A stretch of 64,000 bases of DNA, from NCBI GenBank assembly GCA_028292405.1, contig JAQGMJ010000062.1:106898-170897 (forward strand). The letters run 5' to 3'. Positions 32,001 through 40,323 of this stretch are shown piece by piece (positions within the stretch are counted from its first letter, which is position 1; the number at the start of each line of letters is the position of its first letter). The DNA comes from Betaproteobacteria bacterium. Lineage in GTDB: Bacteria; Pseudomonadota; Gammaproteobacteria; Burkholderiales; JAEUOS01. A model generated the notes under the pieces. It saw nothing but the letters and a program-made list of their open reading frames with translations. It ran no database searches and was not told where the DNA came from. The translations under genes and the position numbers were made by a program.

Positions 32001-32235
32001 GGCGATGATCATCGGCATGATCCCGATGGCGCTGGGCCTGGGCGAGGGCGCCGAGCAGAACGCACCGCTGGGCCGCGCCGTCATCGGCGGGCTGCTGTTC
32101 GCAACCGTTTCCACCCTTTTCTTTGTACCGGTGGTGTATGCCGGCGTCCACCAGCGCCTCGCCCGGCGCCACGGGGCGCATGCACACGCCGCACCGCAGC
32201 CGCCTTCCGGCGGCGTGGTGCACCAGGAGGCCTGA
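29014..32235 (+). CDS. RND-family efflux permease (HAE1-like), variant proton-relay residues
   Basis: 1073 residues with the RND layout of 12 membrane helices and two large periplasmic loops. It begins MNMVQLALRRPYTFIVMAML. The TM4 motif reads GILVDQAIVTIENIERH, so the usual Asp-Asp pair is Asp401-Gln402. The TM10 motif reads GVATANSILLVSF, with Ala957 where AcrB has Lys940. These changes place it outside the AcrB group, in the uncharacterised RND branch whose operons start with the pump. It should export small molecules or ions through the MFP and OMF genes that follow. The start is ATG 29014 with GGAAGTAAG upstream. Confidence 0.92.
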   Translation: MNMVQLALRRPYTFIVMAMLIVLATPFALMNMATDIFPEINIPVVSIIWNYNGLPAQEMGQRIAGSSERGLTTTVSDIEHIESTSLSGITVIKVFFQPTANIQTAIAQTVASMQTQVRQLPPGITPPLVIKYSASSIPVIQLALSSPTLPENAVFDAAVNQLRPQLITIPGVAIPFPYGGKIRLISVDLDPQALQARGLAPADVVNAVNTQNLILPSGTAKFGMTEYNIKMNGSPDVLGGLNDLPVRTSGSATTYLKDVAQVRDGFSPQTNIVRQDGARGVLLSILKNGGASTVDIVKNLRALLPRATQIMPADIKVTPLFDQSVFVVAAIQGVVIEALIAAGLTAAMVLLFLGNWRSTLIIALTIPLSILAAILVLKALGETLNLMTLGGLALSVGILVDQAIVTIENIERHIHMGKPLNDAIEVGAGEIGVAAFVSTLCICIVFVPMFFLSGVARFLFVPLAEAVVFAMIASYFLSRTLVPTLVMLLMKGQVHGEAAQGKPSLLQRLYKSFDQQFERVRRAYTLTLSSLLAKRKTFAGMFIGFCLLSCLLFPVLGRDFFPSVDAGQIRLHFRTPTGTRIEETARVADAVENSIRELVGGDEIGTILDNLGVPNSGINLSYSNGGTFGSLDGEILISLNEDHRPTERIVVMLRNELPKRFPGVEFFFQPADIVTQILNFGLPAAIDVQFTGNAMEKNAALAAELVKSIRQIPGAVDVHVHQRLDNPAVDLQMDRSRLQQVGLTAANVGQNVLVSLSGSSQTAPAFWLNPQNGVVYNIAVQTPQYNVSSLDALLNTPVGIPVAGANATGGAPQLLGNLVVARPSVSQAVVTHYNITPSIDAFVSVQGTDLANVANQVQEKIDAIKPKLPRGSQVVMRGQVQTMQASFIGLLVGLAMAIVLVYLLIVVNFQSWIDAAIIIAALPAALAGIAWMLFLTGTTLSVPALTGAIMTMGVATANSILLVSFSRERSEAGVPPLAAALEGGATRIRPVLMTALAMIIGMIPMALGLGEGAEQNAPLGRAVIGGLLFATVSTLFFVPVVYAGVHQRLARRHGAHAHAAPQPPSGGVVHQEA

Positions 32236-32239
32236 AGTA

Positions 32240-33484
32240 ATGTCCGAGCAACGTCATTCCGAACTGGGTATCCATTCTCTCGAGAATGTCGATCCCCACG
32301 AACTGGTCAAGCGAAAACAGGCGATGCGCCGCGCGCGCATGCTGGTATTTGCGGTAGTCGCGGTGCTGGCGGTGGGCGCGGGGCGCACCATTTTCAGCCG
32401 CATCAGCAATGCGAAGGCGCTGGAGGCCGGCACCGTCGAGCATGCCAAGCAGTATGTGCGCGTCACCCTGCCCAAGAGCAGCGACGTCGGCCAGAACCTG
32501 TCCCTGCCCGGCACCCTGCAGGGCTATGTGCAATCGCCGATCGCCGCGCGCGCCAGCGGCTACGTGAAGAAGTGGTACAAGGACATCGGCAGCCGCGTCG
32601 AGAAGGGCGAGCTGCTGGCGGAAATCGAAACGCCGGAAATCGACCAGCAGCTCACGCAGGCGGTAGCCGCGCGCGACCAGGCTTCCTCCAGCCTGGCCCT
32701 GGCGAAGAGCACGATGGAGCGCTGGGAAGCCCTGCGCAAGAAAGATGCGGTATCGCAACAGGAGCTCGACGAGCGGCGCAGCAATGATTCGCAGGCGCGC
32801 TCCAACCTCGCCGCGGCCGACGCCAACGTCGGCCGACTGAAACAACTCGAAGGCTTCAAGCGCGTCACGGCGCCGTTTGCCGGCGTCATCACCCGGCGCA
32901 ATGTGGACACCGGCGACCTGATCGATGCCGGCGGCGGCCGCGTCATGTTCGTGCTGACCCAGACCGACCCGCTGCGCGTCTACGTCAACGTGCCGCAGTC
33001 CTATGCGCAACTGGTGAAGGAAGGCCAGGAAGTCACCGTCGGCCAGTCCGAACTCGCCGGCCAGGGCTTCAAGGGCAAGATCGCCCGTACCGCCGCCGCC
33101 ATCGACATCGCCACCCGCACCATGCAGGTCGAAATCACCCTGCCCAATCCGGACGGCACGCTGCTGCCCGGCGCCTACGTGCAGGTGAAGCTGCCGCTGC
33201 TGGCGGGCAAGGGCTTTTCGATCCCGACCAATGCCCTGCTGATCCGCGCCGAAGGCGTGCGCGTGGCGGTGGTGGACGGCAACGGCCGCGTCACCCTCAA
33301 GACCATCAGGATCGGGCGCAACTACGGCGATAGCGTCGAGGTGCTCGACGGCATCGACGGCCGCGAACAACTGGTGCTCAACCCGCCGGACTCGATGGCC
33401 GAGGGTGACCAGGTGGCAGTCGCCGCCAATCCGCCCGGCAATGCCAAGCCGGCAGCAACTGTTCCGGGCAAGGACAAGTCGTGA
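32240..33484 (+). CDS. RND efflux periplasmic adaptor (membrane fusion protein)
   Basis: 414 residues: one N-terminal membrane anchor (RMLVFAVVAVLAVGAGRTI), lipoyl half-motifs (SPIAARASGYVKKWY, TAPFAGVITRRNVDTGD), an alpha-hairpin with ARDQASSSLALAKSTMERW, beta-barrel and membrane-proximal domains. AGGAGG is 9 nt before ATG 32240. It links the RND pump to the outer-membrane channel and overlaps the OMF gene by 4 bp. Confidence 0.93.
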   Translation: MSEQRHSELGIHSLENVDPHELVKRKQAMRRARMLVFAVVAVLAVGAGRTIFSRISNAKALEAGTVEHAKQYVRVTLPKSSDVGQNLSLPGTLQGYVQSPIAARASGYVKKWYKDIGSRVEKGELLAEIETPEIDQQLTQAVAARDQASSSLALAKSTMERWEALRKKDAVSQQELDERRSNDSQARSNLAAADANVGRLKQLEGFKRVTAPFAGVITRRNVDTGDLIDAGGGRVMFVLTQTDPLRVYVNVPQSYAQLVKEGQEVTVGQSELAGQGFKGKIARTAAAIDIATRTMQVEITLPNPDGTLLPGAYVQVKLPLLAGKGFSIPTNALLIRAEGVRVAVVDGNGRVTLKTIRIGRNYGDSVEVLDGIDGREQLVLNPPDSMAEGDQVAVAANPPGNAKPAATVPGKDKS

Positions 33485-34923
33485 ATCGTGGTTTACCTTT
33501 AGGCGCCTGCCTGAGCGCGGCGCTGCTGGCCGGCTGCGCCGTTGGGCCGGATTACAAGCGGCCCGAGGTGGCGATGCCGGTGGACTGGAAGCTGGAGGCG
33601 CCCTGGCGCGTCAGCACGCCCAGCGACGATGCCCCGAAGGGCCCGTGGTGGCAGCGCTTCAACGACCCGGCGCTCAACGCCCTGGAGGAACAGGCGCTGG
33701 CCAACAGTCCCACGCTGGCCGCGGCCAATGCGCGCGTGGCGCAGGCGCGCGCCACGCTGGACGCCGTCGGCGCGGCCCGCTATCCGCAAGTCGGCGTCAC
33801 CGCGCGCGACGCCCGCGCCCGTATTTCCTCGCTGCGGCCCTTGACCAACAACACCGCGCCCAATTTCACCACCACCCAGAACGACTATGTCGTCGCCGGC
33901 ACCGTCAGCTACGAAATCGACCTCGCCGGCCGGATCCAGCGTACCGTCGAAGGCGCCAGCGCCACCGCACAGCAGGTGGCTGTCGATCTGGAGAACGTGC
34001 GCCTGATCCTCACGACCGATCTTGCCACCAACTACTTCAACCTGCGCGAGATCGACGTCGAGCTCGACGTGGTAACGCGCTCGATCGACCTGCAAAAGGC
34101 GGCGCTCGACCTCGCCACCTCGCGCCACGACCTCGGCGCCACTTCCGGCCTGGATGTGGCGCAGCAGCAGGCACTGCTCGACAGCACCCTGACGCAGATC
34201 GACGTGCTCAAGCGCCTGCGCGCGCAATACGAGCACGCCATCGCCGCGCTGTCAGGCACGCCGCCGCCGTTGTTCAAGCTCGATGCTGTCGCGTTGACGG
34301 CGGTGATTCCGCCCGCGGTGCCGCTGGGCGTGCCCTCCGACGTGCTGGAGCGCCGTCCCGACGTGGCTTCGGCCGAGCGCGCGATGGCGGCTGCCAATGC
34401 GCAGGTCGGTGTCGCCGAAGCGGCCTTTTATCCCAGCTTTAACCTCGGCGGACTGTACGGCAGCGAAAGCTACCGCCTGACCAGCCTGTTCAGCACGCCG
34501 GCGTTCATCTGGTCGCTGGGCGGGTCGCTGGTGCAGCCGATTTTCGACGGCGGCCGCATCCGCGCCAATTCAGCCTTCGCCAAGGCCGGCTACGACATCA
34601 CGGTCGCCAACTATCGCCGCGTGGTGCTCACCGCGATGCAGGAAGTCGAAGACGGCATCACCGGCCTGGCCTCGCTGGAGCGCGCCTACAACCAGTCGCA
34701 GGCGGCGATTGCCAGTTCGCGCAAGGTGCTCGATGTGGCCACCGCGCGCTATGAAGGCGGCGTGGCGACCTACATCGATGTGATCACCGCGCAGCAATTG
34801 CTGCTGTCGAACGAGCGCCAGGCCGCGCAGCTTCTCGGCCAGCGTTTCGCCACTTCGGTGTTCCTGGTCAAGGCCCTGGGCGGCGGCTGGGAGGGCTTGC
34901 CCAGCAAGGTCGGCGCCAAGTAG
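33481..34923 (+). CDS. outer-membrane efflux lipoprotein, NodT/OprM family
   Basis: 480 residues with lipobox LLAGC (Cys19), then the signature VGPDYKRPEV and two OEP repeats, the TolC-like alpha-barrel. GTG start at 33481 overlaps the adaptor stop. It forms the trimeric exit duct for the RND system. It ends convergent to the TetR gene, 45 bp apart. Confidence 0.93.
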   Translation: MNRGLPLGACLSAALLAGCAVGPDYKRPEVAMPVDWKLEAPWRVSTPSDDAPKGPWWQRFNDPALNALEEQALANSPTLAAANARVAQARATLDAVGAARYPQVGVTARDARARISSLRPLTNNTAPNFTTTQNDYVVAGTVSYEIDLAGRIQRTVEGASATAQQVAVDLENVRLILTTDLATNYFNLREIDVELDVVTRSIDLQKAALDLATSRHDLGATSGLDVAQQQALLDSTLTQIDVLKRLRAQYEHAIAALSGTPPPLFKLDAVALTAVIPPAVPLGVPSDVLERRPDVASAERAMAAANAQVGVAEAAFYPSFNLGGLYGSESYRLTSLFSTPAFIWSLGGSLVQPIFDGGRIRANSAFAKAGYDITVANYRRVVLTAMQEVEDGITGLASLERAYNQSQAAIASSRKVLDVATARYEGGVATYIDVITAQQLLLSNERQAAQLLGQRFATSVFLVKALGGGWEGLPSKVGAK

Positions 34924-34956
34924 CCGAGGCTGACTCGGTACCAGGCGAACCAGGCG

Positions 34957-34979
34957 AAAAAGCGCCGCTCAGGCGGCGC
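34957..34979 (-). terminator. terminator of the acrAB-like/TetR operon, overlapping the TetR stop
   Basis: On the minus strand GCGCCGC-CTGA-GCGGCGC followed by five T. The loop is the TetR stop codon (34969-34971) plus one base, so the hairpin begins inside the gene. Confidence 0.8.
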
Positions 34980-35715
34980 GCGCTTTGCGCGCGCGTTGTT
35001 CGCGCAAGGGGTAAATCATCAGGAAGGCATCGACCGCCCGCCGCACATGCAGGCGGCGGCTGGCGACGCTGATGCGCTCGGCGTTGCCGCAGCAGGCGAC
35101 GAACATCTGCTGGCCCTGCACCAGGGTAAGAAAGCGCTCCGCTGCCAGCGCCGGATCGTCGATGCGAATGCCGCCGGCGGCGGTCAGGCCGGCGAAATAG
35201 CCCGACAGGTGATCCAGAAAGCCGCGCAGGCCGGACTGCAGCACCGTTTCGCGCAAGCCCGCAAAGCGCGGCGCCTCGGCCACCGCCAGCCGATAAATCG
35301 CCAGCCCGTCGGCGGAAAGAATTCGCGCCTGCATGCGCGTGGCCAATGCATGCAGCTCGGCCGCCACATCGGCAATATGCGCCGGTTCCTGCAGTCCTTC
35401 GGCGAAAATCGCCGCGGCGCGCTGGCTCAGCACGGCTTCGAACAGCGCTTCCTTGGTGCCGAACTCGGCATACAGCGTGGCCAGCGAACCGCCGGCAATG
35501 CGCACCACCTCGTTGACGCTGGCGCCGGCAAAGCCGCGCTCCAGGAACAGCTGCTCGGCGGCGGCGATGAACTTGCGCCGCCGCTCCGCCAGGCGTTGCG
35601 AGGGCGGGCAGGGCAGGGGACGGGCGGCCGCCGGCTTGGCTTTGAGCGCGGCCGGTTGACGCGTAACCGGCTGGCGCGCCGCCGGCTTCGATTCCCGTGC
35701 AACGGCAGCGCGCAT
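34969..35715 (-). CDS. TetR-family regulator of the adjacent RND operon
   Basis: 248 residues: unusual Ala/Pro/Lys-rich basic extension (residues 1-45), then a TetR HTH (FIAAAEQLFLERGFAGASVN, GGSLATLYAEFGTKEALFE) and an all-helical ligand domain of the AcrR C-terminal type. Its start overlaps the OMF stop by one base (TGATG), so it is the last cistron of the efflux operon rather than divergent from it. It probably represses that operon, and the palindrome at 41647-41680 is the likely operator. Confidence 0.9.
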   Translation of the reverse strand: MRAAVARESKPAARQPVTRQPAALKAKPAAARPLPCPPSQRLAERRRKFIAAAEQLFLERGFAGASVNEVVRIAGGSLATLYAEFGTKEALFEAVLSQRAAAIFAEGLQEPAHIADVAAELHALATRMQARILSADGLAIYRLAVAEAPRFAGLRETVLQSGLRGFLDHLSGYFAGLTAAGGIRIDDPALAAERFLTLVQGQQMFVACCGNAERISVASRRLHVRRAVDAFLMIYPLREQRARKARAA

Positions 35716-37154
35716 CAGCGTGGCGCCTCGGGGTTCCAGCCGCCCCCCAGCGCCCGCATCAGGTCGACGCTGTAGGCCAGGCGCAGCTGACGGTTGCGGA
35801 TCATCGCCAGCTCGGCATCGTTGGCGGTGCGCTGGGCATCGAGCACCTCCAGGTAGGCCGAGTAGCCGGCGTCATAACGAGTACGCGACAGCACCAGCGC
35901 CTGGCGCGCCGCCTCCACCTTCACCTTGTACTCGGCCTCGCTTTGCGTGCTCGCGTAGAGGTTGCTCACCGCGTCGGCGGTTTCGCGAAACGCCGTTTCG
36001 ACCGAGCGCTGGTAGTTCGCCACCGACTGGCGCTGGCGCGCCTCCGCCTGCGCGGTGCGGGCGAAAATGCGGCCCTCGTCGAACAGCGGCAGGGTCATGG
36101 CGAAGCCGAGGTTCCAGATCCGCGCCGGCATGCTCAGCAGATTGCTGAAGTCGGTGCTTTCGCCGCCCAGATAACCGGTGAGCGAGATGGTCGGGAACAT
36201 CGCCGCCTTGGCAATGCCGATGCGCGCGTTGGCGGCCACCAGGTTCTGTTCGGCTGAGCGCACATCGGGACGGCGCTCCAGCAGCGCCGAGGGCAGGCCG
36301 GTGGGCGGCACCGGCGGGGCCGGCAGGTTGTCGAGGTTGCCCGGCGCAATGCGCAAGGCGAGGTTGCCGGTGAGCACGCCTAACTGATGCTCGACGATCT
36401 TGCGCTGGCGTTCCAGTTCCTGCAACTGCAGGATGGCGTCGGAGCGTGCGCCGATCGCCTGCTGCACGTCAAGGTCGGAGGAGATGCCGGAGTTGGAGCG
36501 GTCGCGCGTTACTTCCAGCGAGTCCTCGCGCGCCTTCAGCGTCTCACGCGTGACGACGATCTGCGCATCGATGGCACGCAGCAGGAAGTAGGCCTGGCTG
36601 GTGGTCGCCGCCAGCGTAATGGTCACGGTGTCGCGCCCATACTGGCTGGACAAGGCGACCGCGCGCGCGGCTTCGGTGCCGCGGCGCAGCCGGCCCCAGA
36701 AGTCCAGTTCGAAGGCGGTGGAAATCGCCAGCCGCTTGTCCGGGCGCACCAGCGGAATGCCGGAGGGCACCGGCACTGCCGTGACCGTGGAGACGCGCGA
36801 GGAATTGTCGCTTACGCCGGCGTCGATTTCCGGAAACAGGCTGGCATTGGCCTCGCGCAACGCCGCGCGCGCCTCTTCGAGTTGCGCGGTAGCCAGGCGG
36901 ATGTCGGCGCTGTTCTTTTGTGCCGACGCCACCAGATCGTTGAGCGTGGCGTCGCCATACAGGGTCCACCAGTCGGCTTGCAGTACGGTTGCCTCGCCCG
37001 CCTGCGGCTCGGGGTAGTCGGCCGGCACGTCGAGCGTCTCCAGCGATGGGCGCTTATAGTCGGGGCCGATCAGCATGCAGCCGCCGAGAGTGGCGGCGCC
37101 AGCCAGCAGCAGCGCGCTTGCCAGCGGCCGCAGCGTCAGGGAGGAACGCTTCAT
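35715..37154 (-). CDS. outer-membrane efflux lipoprotein, NodT/OprM family
   Basis: 479 residues with lipoprotein signal peptide (LLLAGAATLGGC, Cys26) and signature MLIGPDYKRPSLETLDV, followed by two OEP repeats. It is the third gene of the adaptor-pump-channel operon and overlaps the RND gene by 4 bp. It serves as the outer-membrane duct for the AcrAB-like pump. Confidence 0.93.
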   Translation of the reverse strand: MKRSSLTLRPLASALLLAGAATLGGCMLIGPDYKRPSLETLDVPADYPEPQAGEATVLQADWWTLYGDATLNDLVASAQKNSADIRLATAQLEEARAALREANASLFPEIDAGVSDNSSRVSTVTAVPVPSGIPLVRPDKRLAISTAFELDFWGRLRRGTEAARAVALSSQYGRDTVTITLAATTSQAYFLLRAIDAQIVVTRETLKAREDSLEVTRDRSNSGISSDLDVQQAIGARSDAILQLQELERQRKIVEHQLGVLTGNLALRIAPGNLDNLPAPPVPPTGLPSALLERRPDVRSAEQNLVAANARIGIAKAAMFPTISLTGYLGGESTDFSNLLSMPARIWNLGFAMTLPLFDEGRIFARTAQAEARQRQSVANYQRSVETAFRETADAVSNLYASTQSEAEYKVKVEAARQALVLSRTRYDAGYSAYLEVLDAQRTANDAELAMIRNRQLRLAYSVDLMRALGGGWNPEAPR

Positions 37155-40100
37155 TGCGCGCCCTCCTCGGTGTGCTTGGTGTCGGCCGGCTGCGCCGCCT
37201 GGGCGCGCGAAGCGGCCTCGTCGATGTCGCGCTTGCGCAGGCTGGCCGTCAGTACGAAAAACAGCGGCACGAAAATCGTCGCGATGAAGGTCGAGGCCAA
37301 CATGCCGCCGAACACGCCAGTGCCCATCGAGCGCCGCGCCGCCGCGCCCGCGCCGCTGGAAAAAGCCAGCGGCACCACGCCCAGCACGAAGGCCAGCGAA
37401 GTCATGACAATGGGGCGAAAGCGCAGGCGCGCCGCTTCCAGCGCGGCGTCCGCCGCCGACATGCCGTTCAGGTAACCCTGCTGCGCGAACTCGACGATCA
37501 GGATGGCGTTCTTCGCCGCCAGACCGATCAGCACCACCAGGCCGATCTGGAAGTAGATGTCGTTTTCCATCCCGCGCAACATCACGAAGGTGAGCGCGCC
37601 GCCCACCGCGAAGGGCACCGCCAGCAGCACCGCCGCCGGCAGCTTCCAGCGTTCATACAGCGCCGCCAGGATCAGGAACACCATCACCAGCGCCAGCCCG
37701 AAAGCCACCGCCGAGGCGTTGCCGGTGCGGCGTTCCTGGAAGGCCTGGCCGCTCCAGGTGATCTGGTAGCCCTGAGGCAGACTCTCTTTCGCCACCCGTT
37801 CCACCGCGGCGATCGCCTGCCCCGAGCTCACGCCGGGCTTGCCGTTGCCGAGGATTTTCGCGGCGATATAGCCGTTGAAACGCTCCAGGGTTTCAGCGCC
37901 GACGGTGTTGGTTACCGTCAGCAGGGTCTTGAGCGGAATCATCTCGCCGCTGGCGCCCGAGCGCACGAAGACGTTGCCGATGTCCTCCGGCTTGGCGCGG
38001 AAGGCGGCGTCGGCCTGCATCTGCACACGGTAGGTGTGGCCGAACTTGTTGAAGTCGTTGACGTAGAGCACGCCCATGGTCGATTGCAGGGCGTCGTAAA
38101 TGTCAGCCACCGGCACGCCCAGGGCCAGCGCCTTTTCACGATTCACCTCGACCTTCAACTGCGGCGTGGTGGGGCGGAAAAAGGAGTTGATGCCGGTCAA
38201 CTGCTGATCGGCGCGCAGGGCGGCGAGGAAGGTTTGCAGCACGTCGGAGAGGGCCTTGGGGTCGGCGTTGGTGCGCCCCTGCAGGTAAAGTTCGAAGCCG
38301 CCGGCGGAGCCTAAGCCACGGATCGCCGGCGGGCCGAAGGAAATCACCACGCCTTCGCGATAGCCGCTGCCCTTGCGCAGGATGTCGCCGGACACCTGTA
38401 CCGCGGTGGCCTCGCGATCTTCCCAGGGCTTGAGCGGCACGAACATGGTCGCCGCGTTCGACTTGTTGGCACCGCCGATCAGGTCGAAGCCGTTGATGGT
38501 CAGCACGTTTTGCACCGCCGGGTTGGCCGAGATCACCTGTTGCGTCTTGTCGGCCAGCGCGCCGGTACGCTGCAGGCTGGCGCCGTCGGGCAGGCTGATG
38601 GCGGTGAACACATAGCCCTGGTCTTCGGCCGGCACGAAGCTGCCGGGAATGCGCATGAACATCACCACCACCAGGCCGAGCATGCCGAGGAACAGCACGA
38701 AGGAAACCAGGCGATGGCTAATCGCCAGACCGACCAGGCTCAGGAAGCGCTTGGTCATCCAGTCGAAGCCATGGTTGAAGGGGCGGAAGATCTTCGACTC
38801 GCTGTGCCCGCCGGCCTTCATCATGATGGCGCACAGGGCGGGCGTCAGGGTCAGCGCCGTGAAGCCGGAAATCACCACCGAGATCGCCACGGTGACGGCG
38901 AACTGACGGTACAGCGCGCCGGCGATGCCGCCGAGAAAGGCCACCGGCACGAACACCGCGCACAGCACCAGCACGATGGCCACCACCGCGCCCGACACTT
39001 CCTCCATTGCCTTCAGCGATGCCTCGAAGGGAGGCATGTGCTCCTCGCGCATCAGGCGCTCGACGTTCTCCAGCACCACGATGGCGTCGTCGACCACGAT
39101 GCCGATGGCCAGCACCAGGGCGAAGAGCGTCAGGGTGTTGATCGAAAAGCCGAAGATCCACAGGCCTGCGAAGGTGCCGATCAAGGACACCGGCACCGCG
39201 ACCATCGGGATCAGCGTGGCGCGCACGGTTTGCAGGAAGATGTAGACCACCAGCACCACCAGCACCGCCGCCTCGAAAATCGTCTTCACCACTTCCTTGA
39301 TCGAGGCCTGGACGAAGAGCGTGGTGTCGAACGGGATCACGTAGTCCACATCCGACGGAAACTGCGTCTTCATCTCGTCCATCTTCGCCCGCACCAGGTC
39401 CGCCACCTGCAGCGCGTTGGCGCCCGGTTGCAGATAGGTGGCCATGGCAATGGTCGGCTTGCCGTTGAGGGTGTTGTAGGTGTCGTAGTTCTGCGCGTCG
39501 AGTTCGAGGCGGGCGACGTCCTTGAGTTTCAGCGCGCCGGCCGGGCCGTTGCCGCGCACCACGATCTCGCCGAACTCCTCGGGGTCGACCAGGCGGCCAG
39601 TGGCCGTGACGGTATAGACCAGGTCCTGCCCGGGCGGGGCCGGCTCGGCGCCGATCTTGCCGGCGGCGTACTGGTTGTTCTGCACCCGCAGGGCGGCAGC
39701 GACGTCGCTGGCGGTGACGCCAAGCAGCGCCATCTTGTCCGGCCGCAGCCAGACGCGCATCGAGAAATCGCGAGCGCCGAACACGGTGACGTCGGAAATC
39801 CCCGGCACGCGCTTTAACTCGTCCACCAGGTTCAGCGTCGCGTAGTTCGACAGGAACAGGGTGTTGTAGCTGCTCTTGGGCGACACCAGCGAGGCCACCA
39901 GCAGAATGTCGGTGGAACGCTTTTGCACTGTCACGCCGATGTTGCGCACGTCCGCCGGCAGGCGCGGCAGCGCCAGGTTGACCCGGTTGTTGACGTTGAA
40001 CACCGCGGTATCGACGTTGGTGCCCGGCTCGAAGGTGGCGGTGATGGTCAGCGCGCCGGTGGAGGAGGAAGAGGAGTTGAAATAGCTGAGGCGCTCGACG

Positions 40101-40312
40101 CCGGAGAGCTGCTCCTCGATCGGCGCGGCGACGGTGCGCGCGATGGTGTCGGCGGAGGCGCCGAGGTAGGTGGTGGTGATGGTCACCGTCGGCGGCGCGA
40201 TTTCCGGGTATTGCGCGATCGGCAGCACCTTGACGGCGACCAGGCCGGCGATGATCAGCAAAATCGCCAGCACGCCGGCGAACACCGGGCGGAAAATGAA
40301 GAATCTTGACAT
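37151..40312 (-). CDS. AcrB/MexB-type RND multidrug efflux pump
   Basis: 1053 residues, full length for HAE1 pumps. It starts MSRFFIFRPVFAGVLAILL. The TM4 relay Asp-Asp pair (about residues 408-409) is present in AIGIVVDDAIVVLENVERL, and the TM10 Lys in GLAAKNAILIVEFAQQ, so the proton relay is complete, unlike in the pump at 29014. Trimeric drug/H+ antiporter for hydrophobic compounds. 11 bp separate it from the adaptor gene. Confidence 0.95.
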   Translation of the reverse strand: MSRFFIFRPVFAGVLAILLIIAGLVAVKVLPIAQYPEIAPPTVTITTTYLGASADTIARTVAAPIEEQLSGVERLSYFNSSSSSTGALTITATFEPGTNVDTAVFNVNNRVNLALPRLPADVRNIGVTVQKRSTDILLVASLVSPKSSYNTLFLSNYATLNLVDELKRVPGISDVTVFGARDFSMRVWLRPDKMALLGVTASDVAAALRVQNNQYAAGKIGAEPAPPGQDLVYTVTATGRLVDPEEFGEIVVRGNGPAGALKLKDVARLELDAQNYDTYNTLNGKPTIAMATYLQPGANALQVADLVRAKMDEMKTQFPSDVDYVIPFDTTLFVQASIKEVVKTIFEAAVLVVLVVYIFLQTVRATLIPMVAVPVSLIGTFAGLWIFGFSINTLTLFALVLAIGIVVDDAIVVLENVERLMREEHMPPFEASLKAMEEVSGAVVAIVLVLCAVFVPVAFLGGIAGALYRQFAVTVAISVVISGFTALTLTPALCAIMMKAGGHSESKIFRPFNHGFDWMTKRFLSLVGLAISHRLVSFVLFLGMLGLVVVMFMRIPGSFVPAEDQGYVFTAISLPDGASLQRTGALADKTQQVISANPAVQNVLTINGFDLIGGANKSNAATMFVPLKPWEDREATAVQVSGDILRKGSGYREGVVISFGPPAIRGLGSAGGFELYLQGRTNADPKALSDVLQTFLAALRADQQLTGINSFFRPTTPQLKVEVNREKALALGVPVADIYDALQSTMGVLYVNDFNKFGHTYRVQMQADAAFRAKPEDIGNVFVRSGASGEMIPLKTLLTVTNTVGAETLERFNGYIAAKILGNGKPGVSSGQAIAAVERVAKESLPQGYQITWSGQAFQERRTGNASAVAFGLALVMVFLILAALYERWKLPAAVLLAVPFAVGGALTFVMLRGMENDIYFQIGLVVLIGLAAKNAILIVEFAQQGYLNGMSAADAALEAARLRFRPIVMTSLAFVLGVVPLAFSSGAGAAARRSMGTGVFGGMLASTFIATIFVPLFFVLTASLRKRDIDEAASRAQAAQPADTKHTEEGAQ

Positions 40313-40323
40313 GTCGGTTCCGC

